A DNA stretch of 32,510 nt from Nitriliruptorales bacterium. GTDB taxonomy: Bacteria; Actinomycetota; Nitriliruptoria; Euzebyales; JAHELV01. Positions 15,879-24,896 of the stretch are shown piece by piece. The notes beneath the pieces were generated by a model, which was not told the DNA's origin, did not search any database, and was given only the letters and a program-made list of their open reading frames with translations. The translations under genes and the position numbers were made by a program. The number at the start of each line of letters is the position of its first letter. The stretch's first letter is position 1. The stretch covers positions 9,036 through 41,545 of the forward strand of contig JAHELV010000023.1 of the NCBI GenBank assembly GCA_024644015.1, read 5' to 3'.

Positions 15879-15923
15879 GACACGATCCTGTCTACGCCTT
15901 GTGCTCGTCTTCACAATCTGTCC

Positions 15924-15950
15924 AACACCTGTGTCTGCTAGGTTGTTCCC
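15924..15950 (-). promoter_or_regulatory. ECF-type promoter for the sigma-factor gene
   Basis: On the minus strand, GGGAAC (15950-15945), 18 bases, GTT (15926-15924). This fits the GGGAAY-N18-GTT pattern of actinobacterial SigR/SigH/SigE-type ECF sigma factors. Transcription from it would leave a leader of about 35-40 bases before the ATG at 15878. In mycobacteria, sigB is read from such a promoter, which agrees with the protein class. Confidence 0.5.
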
Positions 15951-15988
15951 ATTAGCGGGCATTCTGCCCAGAAATTCTTACCTTGACC

Positions 15989-16016
15989 TTAAGAGCCTAC
16001 CCGAACGCAGTAGAGT
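15989..16016 (+). promoter_or_regulatory. Weak candidate promoter for the dap operon
   Basis: TTAAGA (15989-15994), 16 bases, TAGAGT (16011-16016), giving a leader of about 29 bases before the dapC ATG with AAGG upstream of it. The -35 matches only half of the consensus. TTGACC at 15983 is a better hexamer but would be 22 bases from the -10, too far. Confidence 0.3.
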
Positions 16017-16051
16017 TTCATGCTTTCCCCGGGATAGCAAGGCGAATCCTG

Positions 16052-17230
16052 ATGAATCCCGTCCTCTCGGAGCTCGGTGGGTACCCGCTCGCTGCATACC
16101 AGGACCTCAAACGCGAGCTGGCGGCGGACGGCGCGCCGTTGCACGACTTCTCCATCGGCGATCCGATCGAGCCGACGCCAGCGTTCGTTCGGCGCGCTCT
16201 GGTCGACGGATTGCCTGAGATCAGTCAGTATCCGACCGCAGCCGGGCTCCCCGAGCTCCGTCAGGCGATCGCCGACTGGGTCGAGCGTCGGTTCAAGGTG
16301 GACCTGGACCCGGACCGGGAAGTGCTCCCTACGGCCGGAAGCAAGGAGGCCATCTTTCATCTGCCGCTGGGCGTGCTCGATTCGCGCGGCCAACGCACGA
16401 GCGTGTTGTGGGGCACACCCGGCTACCCGGTGTACGAACGAGGCTTCCGGTTCGCGGGGGGAACCAGCGACCCGGTGAGCCTCGACGCCGAGAGCGGTTG
16501 GCGGCTGGACCTCGGCGCACTCGAGCAGGACCGGCTCGATCGGGCGTGCCTGGCGTGGTTGAACTACCCGCACAACCCGACCGGTGCGGTGGTCGACGTC
16601 GACTTCTACCGTGAGGCGCTCGGTGTCGCGCGCGACAACGACATCGTGCTCGCCAGCGACGAGTGCTACGTCGATGTCCATCCACCCGCCGCCGTCCCGC
16701 CGGGGTCACTGCTGCAGGCCGCCGCCGACGACCGCACGGGCGTGGTCGTCGCGTTCAGCCTCTCGAAACGCTCGGGGATGACCGGGTATCGCAGTGGGGC
16801 CCTCGTCGGCGATGCCGACCTGATCGCCGCGCAACGCATCCTGCGCCCCAACATCGGGACCGCCAGCCCCGAGTTCGTGCAACGGGCCGCTGTCGCTGCA
16901 TGGTCTGACGACTCCCATGTCGCCGACCGCCGCGAGATCTTCGAGCGCAAACGATCGATACTGCTGGAGTTCGCGGCCCGCACGGGCCTCCGGGTCAGCG
17001 GCAGCGACGCCACCTTCTACATCTGGCTCGCCGCACCCGGCGGCGACGACCTGGCCTACGCGCAGGCGCTGCTGGCCGAGCGCGTGGTCGTGTCGCCCGG
17101 ACGCGCCTTCGGACGTCCCGGCCGTGGGTGGCTGCGATTGGCGCTCGTGCCGTCTGCGGACGGCTGCCGCGCGGCCGTGGAGGCCTGGACCGCCGCGATC
17201 ACGGCCGGACGTCTTCCCGGCCACGACTGA
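16052..17230 (+). CDS. dapC: N-succinyldiaminopimelate aminotransferase
   Basis: A 392-residue class I/II PLP aminotransferase. The cofactor lysine is in FSLSKRSGMTGYRSG; LNYPHNPTGAVVD and SDECYVDVHPP are the Asn and Asp/Tyr blocks that hold PLP, and the C-terminal WLRLALV holds the substrate-carboxylate Arg. The specific call rests on its place directly before dapD and dapE; the reaction would convert N-succinyl-2-amino-6-oxopimelate to N-succinyl-LL-diaminopimelate with glutamate. The open frame could begin at TTG 15983, but MNPVLSELGGYPLAAYQDLK is the natural family start and has AAGG upstream. It is divergent from the sigma-factor gene. Confidence 0.88.
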   Translation: MNPVLSELGGYPLAAYQDLKRELAADGAPLHDFSIGDPIEPTPAFVRRALVDGLPEISQYPTAAGLPELRQAIADWVERRFKVDLDPDREVLPTAGSKEAIFHLPLGVLDSRGQRTSVLWGTPGYPVYERGFRFAGGTSDPVSLDAESGWRLDLGALEQDRLDRACLAWLNYPHNPTGAVVDVDFYREALGVARDNDIVLASDECYVDVHPPAAVPPGSLLQAAADDRTGVVVAFSLSKRSGMTGYRSGALVGDADLIAAQRILRPNIGTASPEFVQRAAVAAWSDDSHVADRREIFERKRSILLEFAARTGLRVSGSDATFYIWLAAPGGDDLAYAQALLAERVVVSPGRAFGRPGRGWLRLALVPSADGCRAAVEAWTAAITAGRLPGHD

Positions 17231-17305
17231 CCGCACGCCAGGTGGCGGCGAGCCACCAGTACGCCTGTCCACGAGGGCGGGCCCGGACCGAGGCATCGAG
17301 AGACC

Positions 17306-18145
17306 GTGAGTGACATCGACCGACTACGTAAGATCATCGACGACGCCTCCGAGCACGGCGGCCACGACCGGCCCGAGGCGATCGAGGCGGTCGACGCCGC
17401 CCTCGAACTGCTCGACCGCGGTGAGCTGCGGATCGCCGAACCCACCGAACCCGAGTCCGACGGTGCGTCGCGGTGGATCGTCAACCAGTGGTGCAAGCGG
17501 GCGGTGCTGCTGTCGTTCCGCCAGCGCTCGATGCGCACGATCGAGGTCGGCCCCTACGAGTACCGCGACAAGGTGCCGCTCAAGCGCGGCTATGAGCAGA
17601 GCGGCGTCCGGGTCGTGCCGCCGGCGGTCGTCAGGCACGGCGCCTTCATCGAGTCCGGCGCGGTGCTGATGCCGTCATACGTCAACATCGGCGCATGGGT
17701 CGGCAGTGGCACCATGGTCGACACGTGGGCGACGGTCGGTTCGTGCGCGCAGATCGGGCGCAACGTCCACCTCGCCGGTGGCGTCGGCATCGGCGGTGTG
17801 CTCGAACCCGAGGGCGCGCGCCCGGTGATCGTCGAGGACGACGCGTTTCTCGGTTCGCGCTGCGTGGTGACCGAAGGCGTGATCGTCGAGCGCGGTGCGG
17901 TTCTCGGCCCTGGCGTTCGTCTGACGGCGTCCGTACCGATCATCGACGTGACCGGCTCCGAGCCGGTGACCTACCGGGGTCGTGTACCCGCGGGATCGGT
18001 CGTGCTCCCGGGCACCCGCCCGAAGCAGTTCCCGGCTGGTGAGTTCCATCTCAGCTGCGCGCTGATCGTCGGCCGGCGCTCTGCATCGACCGACACGAAG
18101 ACGTCGCTCAACGACGCGCTGCGCGACCACGGCGTTGGCCAGTGA
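17306..18145 (+). CDS. dapD: Tetrahydrodipicolinate N-succinyltransferase
   Basis: A 279-residue DapD, which transfers succinyl from succinyl-CoA to tetrahydrodipicolinate. The N-terminal helical domain is followed by a left-handed beta-helix of hexapeptide repeats with the family blocks MPSYVNIGAWVGSGTMVDTW, ATVGSCAQIGRNVHLAGGVG and DDAFLGSRCVVTEGVIVERG. Length and sequence are of the Escherichia coli type rather than the longer, divergent form typical of Mycobacterium and Streptomyces. It starts at GTG, 75 bases after dapC, with GAGAG upstream, and its stop overlaps the dapE start (GTGA). Confidence 0.95.
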   Translation: MSDIDRLRKIIDDASEHGGHDRPEAIEAVDAALELLDRGELRIAEPTEPESDGASRWIVNQWCKRAVLLSFRQRSMRTIEVGPYEYRDKVPLKRGYEQSGVRVVPPAVVRHGAFIESGAVLMPSYVNIGAWVGSGTMVDTWATVGSCAQIGRNVHLAGGVGIGGVLEPEGARPVIVEDDAFLGSRCVVTEGVIVERGAVLGPGVRLTASVPIIDVTGSEPVTYRGRVPAGSVVLPGTRPKQFPAGEFHLSCALIVGRRSASTDTKTSLNDALRDHGVGQ

Positions 18146-19266
18146 GCGCTCGAGCAGGGGCAGGCACGATCGAGGCCGCGACCGAGCGACTGGTCGCTCT
18201 CCTGGTCCAACTGGTGGACATGCCCTGCGTGACCGGCGATGAGGACCGCATTGCCGGTTGGCTGGTCGACCGGTACAGCGCCCGTGGCGAGCAGGTCCAG
18301 CGGGTCGGCAACTCGGTCGTCGTGGGCGACCGGACCGACGACCGGCCCGTCGTCCTACTGGTCGGTCACACCGACGTGGTGCCGCCGACCGACGGCGATC
18401 TGCCGGCCCGGGTCGATGGCGACCGGGTGTACGGGCGCGGCACCAGCGACATGAAGGCCGGGCTCACGGTCGCCATGGACGTGTTCGAGGACCCAGCACT
18501 GCGCAACGGACCCGTCCAGCTGCAGCTGGTGGCCTATGCGGGCGAGGAGGGCCCCCACGCCGGCAACGAGCTCGCGCCGCTGCTGGACGCCCGTCCCCAG
18601 CTCACCGACGCCGCGCTCGGAGTCGTGCTGGAGCCGACCGATCTGGATGTGCAGCTCGGGTGCCTGGGCGGGCTGCACGCCCGCATCACCGTGCTCGGGC
18701 GCGCAGCACATTCGGCACGGCCATGGGAGGGCGACAACGCGCTGACCGCAGCCGCCCAGTTGCTGCGCGCCCTCGGAAGTCAGACGCCGGGTGAGCGCAT
18801 GGTCGACGGCCTGATGTTCCGTGACGTCCTGTCCGCCACACAGGCATGGACCGACAACGCCCACAACATCGTGCCGGACCGCTTCACCGTCAACGTGAAC
18901 TATCGCTTCGCACCCGACCGGACGCTCACACAGGCCGAGGCCGAGCTCCGTGCCACCATCGAGCGCCTGGCCGACACGGAGGTGTCTGTCGCCGTGGTCG
19001 ATCGCGCACCCCCGGCGCCGCCCTACCGCGACAACCCGCAGGTGCGGCAGATGATCGCTGCGGCCGGCGGGCGGGTGGCCGCCAAGCAGGCCTGGACCGA
19101 CGTCGCCCGTCTGGCCGAGGTCGGTGTACCCGCCCTGAACTACGGTCCCGGTCTGACAGGCCAGGCGCACCAGTCCGGCGAGTACGTTCCGGTGGCCAAC
19201 CTCGAGCGGGCGCGCTCCGTGCTGGCCGGCTTCCTCTCAACCGGTGCGCCAGGCCGGTCCAGGTAG
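18142..19266 (+). CDS. dapE: Succinyl-diaminopimelate desuccinylase
   Basis: A 374-residue M20-family dinuclear zinc hydrolase that releases LL-diaminopimelate from its succinyl form. Metal ligands are visible in order: His in LLVGHTDVVPP, the bridging Asp in YGRGTSDMKAG, the catalytic Glu-Glu in AYAGEEGP, and the last His in GLTGQAHQSGEYV. The dimerization (lid) domain lies around GCLGGLHARITVLGRAAHSA. Overlap with dapD by four bases and the preceding dapC make the substrate assignment secure compared with other M20 enzymes. Confidence 0.94.
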   Translation: MSARAGAGTIEAATERLVALLVQLVDMPCVTGDEDRIAGWLVDRYSARGEQVQRVGNSVVVGDRTDDRPVVLLVGHTDVVPPTDGDLPARVDGDRVYGRGTSDMKAGLTVAMDVFEDPALRNGPVQLQLVAYAGEEGPHAGNELAPLLDARPQLTDAALGVVLEPTDLDVQLGCLGGLHARITVLGRAAHSARPWEGDNALTAAAQLLRALGSQTPGERMVDGLMFRDVLSATQAWTDNAHNIVPDRFTVNVNYRFAPDRTLTQAEAELRATIERLADTEVSVAVVDRAPPAPPYRDNPQVRQMIAAAGGRVAAKQAWTDVARLAEVGVPALNYGPGLTGQAHQSGEYVPVANLERARSVLAGFLSTGAPGRSR

Positions 19267-19343
19267 GTGCGGCGTCGCCGACGAACCCTCTGCTCCTGGC
19301 TCCGGCCGCAGGAACACGACGAACGAGGATGAGGTGATCCGCA

Positions 19344-19526
19344 ATGGCATCTGACGATCACGAGCCGTCATCCACCGAGAAGGACGCGGCCGACACCGCG
19401 TCGTTCCAGCGCTTCATGGATGAGCACGACCACCCCAGGACCGACGACAACCGCACATTCCGGCTGGTGACGCTGCTCATCGGCCTGGTCGTGCTGGCCG
19501 GGGTCATCTACCTGCTCCTGCAGTAG
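19344..19526 (+). CDS. Small tail-anchored membrane protein
   Basis: A 60-residue protein: a highly charged, acidic N-terminal 40 residues rich in Asp, His and Glu, then one C-terminal hydrophobic helix (LVTLLIGLVVLAGVIYLLLQ) ending at the stop. A good GAGGTGA ribosome site stands seven bases before the ATG. It follows dapE by 77 bases on the same strand and precedes a hairpin, so it may be the last gene of the dap operon. I do not recognise a family. Confidence 0.65.
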   Translation: MASDDHEPSSTEKDAADTASFQRFMDEHDHPRTDDNRTFRLVTLLIGLVVLAGVIYLLLQ

Positions 19527-21689
<2,163 letters not shown>

Positions 21690-21927
21690 CTCGTCAGGGT
21701 CCGGCGCCGTTCGCAGCGCGCCCATGGCGACGTCGGGAGGTGTGAAATCACCGGAGACAACACGGGGGCGCTGATGATACGCTCCAGGCGCCGTATCGGG
21801 GCCGGGGTGAGAAACGCCCGTCGCGCAGGATCTCGACGGGCCTGCCGTCGCCGGTCATCGCGGCCCAGCCAGGGGGCTGACGGGGCGTCACGCACTCGCC
21901 GGCTCCACCGAGTGAGACGAGGCAGCG
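21690..21927 (+). other. Structured intergenic leader upstream of BCCT transporter
   Basis: A 238-base gene-free gap. GGTG-TGAAAT-CACC (near 21740), GATACG (21776-21781) with CGTATC (21792-21797), and CACTCG with CGAGTG (about 21892-21914) could form three short hairpins, the last just before the ribosome site GACGAGG of the transporter gene. I looked for the conserved cores of glycine, c-di-AMP (ydaO), guanidine and cobalamin riboswitches and did not find them. No convincing promoter hexamers were seen. Confidence 0.3.
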
Positions 21928-23682
21928 ATGGTCGACAGGAACCTGACGGAGCTCGAGCTGCAATACCGCCAGCTCGAGGAGGAGGAGCGCCGCCTCCGAC
22001 GCGAGGCGATCGTGAACCGCCGCCGGTTCGAAGGCCTCCAGGTCGACCCGGAGGTCGACTTCTATCCCGAGGTGGCCGACCGCGAGCCCGGTGACACGAA
22101 CATCGTGAAGTGGGGCTTCGATCTGCACCCGCAGGTGTCGCTGTGGTCGGCGCTGCTGATCACGCTGTTCATCGTCGCGACGGTCGTGTTCCCCGACGAG
22201 GCGGAGTCGGCCTTCGGCGCCGGGCTCGCGTTCGTCAACTCGGCCTTCGGCTGGTTCTACATCCTCGCGGCCAACGTGTTCGTGCTGGTCGGGCTGTTCT
22301 TCGCGTTCAGCCGGTTCGGCAAGATCCGGATCGGCGGTCCTGCCGCGGTCCCGGAGTTCTCGACCGGCGCGTGGTTCGCGATGCTCATCAGCGCCGGCAT
22401 GGGAATCGGACTGATGTTCTGGAGCGTCGCGGAGCCGATCTTCCATCTGGACGCACCGCCGCCGATCTTTGGGGTCGATCCGGGCACGCAGGACGCCGGG
22501 AAGGTCGCGCTGGCGACCACCTTCTTCCACTGGGGGATCCATCCCTGGGGCATCTATGCGCTGGTCAGCCTGGCGCTGGCGTTCTTCGCCTACAACCGCG
22601 GGCTGCCGCTGACGTTCCGCTCCGTCTTCTACCCGCTGCTGGGCAAGCGGATCTACGGTCCGTGGGGCAACGCGATCGACGTCCTGACGGTGCTGGCGAC
22701 GCTGATCGGCCTGGCGACATCACTGGGGTTCGGCGTCGGTCAGGCCGCGGCGGGACTGAACTTCCTGTTCGGCTGGCCGCAGGGAACCGGGTTCCAGGTC
22801 CTGCTGATCGCGGTCATCACCGCCATGGCGACCCTGTCGGTCATCGCCGGCCTCGACGCGGGCGTCAAGCGGCTCAGCCAGATCAACATGTTCCTGGCAG
22901 GCGGTTTCCTGCTGTTCATCGTGCTCGTCGGCCCGACGCTGTTCCTGCTGTCGGCGTTCATCCAGGGCATTGGCTTCTACGGGCAGGTGCTGCCCGAGCT
23001 GTCCTTCTGGAACGAGGCGTTCAGCGAGGGTGGCTGGCAGGGCAGTTGGACGGTCTTCTACTGGGGCTGGTGGATCTCGTGGTCGCCGTTCGTGGGCATG
23101 TTCATCGCGCGCATCTCCAAGGGGCGTTCCATCCGGGAGCTGATCCTCGGCGTGATCATCGTCCCGTCGCTGCTGTCGTTCCTGTGGATGGCGGTGTTCG
23201 GCGGAGCGGCACTGCGACTGCAACTCGAGGGCGTCGCTGACATCTCGACCGCCGTCAACGAGAACGTCGCCACCGCGCTGTTCGCGATGCTGCAGGCGTT
23301 TCCGTTGACCGAGTTCACATCCATCGTCGGCATCCTGCTCGTCGTGTCGTTCTTCGTCACGTCGTCGGACTCCGGGTCGCTTGTCGTCGACCACCTGACG
23401 TCGGGTGGCAAGCTCGACTCGCCCAAGCCGCAGCGCGTCTTCTGGGCCACGATGGAGGGTCTCGTCGCCGCCGTGCTTCTGCTCGGCGGCGGGCTGAGCG
23501 CGCTCCAGACGGCGGCAGTGATCACGGGCCTGCCGTTCGCCATGATCCTGCTCGTCATGTGCTGGAGCATGTACCGCGCCTTCCATGAGGAACTCGACGT
23601 GCTCGTGGAGTACTACGAAGCCGCGGAGTTCCGGTTGCGCCATCCGTCGCTGGCGGGTTCGGAGTCGACGACCGATGAGTGA
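21928..23682 (+). CDS. BCCT-family glycine betaine/choline transporter
   Basis: A 584-residue secondary transporter of the betaine-carnitine-choline family, which takes up trimethylammonium osmolytes. A charged cytoplasmic N-terminal helix (residues 1-36, rich in Glu and Arg) precedes twelve membrane segments. Family markers are GMGIGLMFWSVAEP (157-170), where the GMGIG form marks Na+-coupled members such as BetP, TSLGFGVGQ (264-272), and the tryptophan signature YWGWWISWSPFVGMFIARIS (378-397). The C-terminal tail (about 555-584) is acidic rather than the basic osmosensing tail of BetP. Its last 8 bases overlap the binding-protein gene, so transporter and binding protein are co-translated. 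Confidence 0.95.
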   Translation: MVDRNLTELELQYRQLEEEERRLRREAIVNRRRFEGLQVDPEVDFYPEVADREPGDTNIVKWGFDLHPQVSLWSALLITLFIVATVVFPDEAESAFGAGLAFVNSAFGWFYILAANVFVLVGLFFAFSRFGKIRIGGPAAVPEFSTGAWFAMLISAGMGIGLMFWSVAEPIFHLDAPPPIFGVDPGTQDAGKVALATTFFHWGIHPWGIYALVSLALAFFAYNRGLPLTFRSVFYPLLGKRIYGPWGNAIDVLTVLATLIGLATSLGFGVGQAAAGLNFLFGWPQGTGFQVLLIAVITAMATLSVIAGLDAGVKRLSQINMFLAGGFLLFIVLVGPTLFLLSAFIQGIGFYGQVLPELSFWNEAFSEGGWQGSWTVFYWGWWISWSPFVGMFIARISKGRSIRELILGVIIVPSLLSFLWMAVFGGAALRLQLEGVADISTAVNENVATALFAMLQAFPLTEFTSIVGILLVVSFFVTSSDSGSLVVDHLTSGGKLDSPKPQRVFWATMEGLVAAVLLLGGGLSALQTAAVITGLPFAMILLVMCWSMYRAFHEELDVLVEYYEAAEFRLRHPSLAGSESTTDE

Positions 23683-24838
23683 GTCACGAATGCCGACGTT
23701 CACGCCGGCCGCCGACGAGCGGAGCGGCCGCAGGGTTGCCGATCGGCGCGCAGCGCGGGGCCGTACCACTCGGCTGGTCGCGACACTTGCCGTCGCGGCG
23801 CTGCTCGCCGTCGGCTGCGGCACCGCAACGGAGGTCGCAGGCGGCGACGGCGGCCCGGCCGCGGGTGCCGAAGAGGGGCAGCAGACGGAGCAGGTCAAGA
23901 TGGCGCGGGCGACGTGGGACACCGGCTTCATGCAGGCCGAGATCTACCGCCAGCTGCTCACCGAGCTGGGCTTCGACGTCTCGGATCCCGCCGCGGCGAC
24001 CCGCCTGCCCAACGTGTTCTACCCGGCGCTCGCCCGTGGCGATTTCGACTTCTGGGCGAATGGCTGGTTCCCGCTCCACGACATCTTCCTCGAGCGTGAG
24101 CTCATCACGGGTCAGCAGGACGAGGCGCCCGTCTCGCCGGTCGGGTTCGAGGTCAGGGCCGGCGCGCTGCAGGGCTACCTCGTCGACCGGGCGACCGCGG
24201 AGGAGCTGCAGCTGACGTCGATGTCGGACTTCACGCGCGACGACGTCGCCGCGGCGTTCGACGACGACGGCGACGGCAAGGCCGACCTCATCGGCTGCAA
24301 CCACGGGTGGGGCTGCAACCTGGCCATCAACGAGCACATCGAGCAGCTCGACTGGGGACCGAACGTCGAGCAGATCGTCCGCGACTATCCGTTCCTCTTC
24401 GAGGACGTGATCCGCAAGGTCGAGGCCGGCGAGCCGGCGTTGTTCTACACCTGGACACCGAACTGGACGGTCGATGTGCTCGTCCCCGGGACCGACGTCG
24501 TGTGGTTGGAGTCGCCGTCACTGCCCGACGAAGAGGGCATGACGTCCGTCGAGGGGCTGCAGGGGTGCCCCAGCGACCCGTGCAACCTCGGGTGGGTGGT
24601 CAACGACATCCGCGTCGTCGCCAACAACGACTTCCTAGACGCGAACCCAACGGCGGCGGCGCTGTTCGAGGCGGTCGAGATCCCCCTCGGCGACATCCAG
24701 GCGCAGAACGCCAAGATGCGCGCGGCCGGCAACTACACCGACGCGAACATCGTCGACGACGCGGCCGCGTGGATCGCGGAGAACCGCGACACGGTCGACG
24801 GCTGGCTGGAGCAGGCCCGTGCGGCCGGCGAGAGCTGA
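23675..24838 (+). CDS. Glycine-betaine-type (OpuAC/ProX) binding lipoprotein
   Basis: A 387-residue substrate-binding protein of the OpuAC/ProX class for quaternary ammonium solutes. A basic N-terminus leads to a hydrophobic segment and lipobox LAVGC (Cys48), so it is a membrane-anchored lipoprotein. The mature domain runs from about 75: RATWDTGFMQAEIYRQLL, DFDFWANGWFPLH, CNHGWGC, LFYTWTPNWTVDVLVPG and VVNDIRVVANNDFLDANP, with the many Trp residues that form the aromatic cage in this family. DDDGDGKADL (196-205) resembles an EF-hand calcium loop. No ABC permease or ATPase gene is present nearby; the partner in the operon is the BCCT transporter. The ATG at 23675 overlaps the transporter's end by 8 bases; an ATG at 23690 is an alternative. 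Confidence 0.9.
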   Translation: MSESRMPTFTPAADERSGRRVADRRAARGRTTRLVATLAVAALLAVGCGTATEVAGGDGGPAAGAEEGQQTEQVKMARATWDTGFMQAEIYRQLLTELGFDVSDPAAATRLPNVFYPALARGDFDFWANGWFPLHDIFLERELITGQQDEAPVSPVGFEVRAGALQGYLVDRATAEELQLTSMSDFTRDDVAAAFDDDGDGKADLIGCNHGWGCNLAINEHIEQLDWGPNVEQIVRDYPFLFEDVIRKVEAGEPALFYTWTPNWTVDVLVPGTDVVWLESPSLPDEEGMTSVEGLQGCPSDPCNLGWVVNDIRVVANNDFLDANPTAAALFEAVEIPLGDIQAQNAKMRAAGNYTDANIVDDAAAWIAENRDTVDGWLEQARAAGES

Positions 24839-24848
24839 CCGCCGCCGT

Positions 24849-24887
24849 GGCCGGCTGGTGGCGCGCGTCCGCCACCGCGGTCCGGCC
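24849..24887. terminator. Bidirectional hairpin between convergent osmolyte genes
   Basis: Nested perfect stems: GGCCGG (24849-24854) with CCGGCC (24882-24887), and inside it GGTGGC (24857-24862) with GCCACC (24871-24876) around an eight-base loop. It fills most of the 58-base gap between the binding-protein gene and the channel gene, so it could end transcription from both sides. No T-run follows on either strand. Confidence 0.55.
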
Positions 24888-24896
24888 CCGCCCTGG

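Noticed and set aside
15879-15962. Longer sigma-factor start at 15962
   Set aside because: It would begin upstream of the predicted ECF-type promoter and adds residues outside the conserved sigma regions.
21690-21927. c-di-AMP, glycine, guanidine or cobalamin riboswitch
   Set aside because: GGGGTGAG is reminiscent of part of the ydaO motif, but the remaining conserved segments are not present; no other class fits.
22720-23931. Minus-strand frame of 403 codons antisense to the BCCT transporter
   Set aside because: It lies opposite a fully conserved transporter and shows the Gln/Arg/His-rich composition typical of such shadows.
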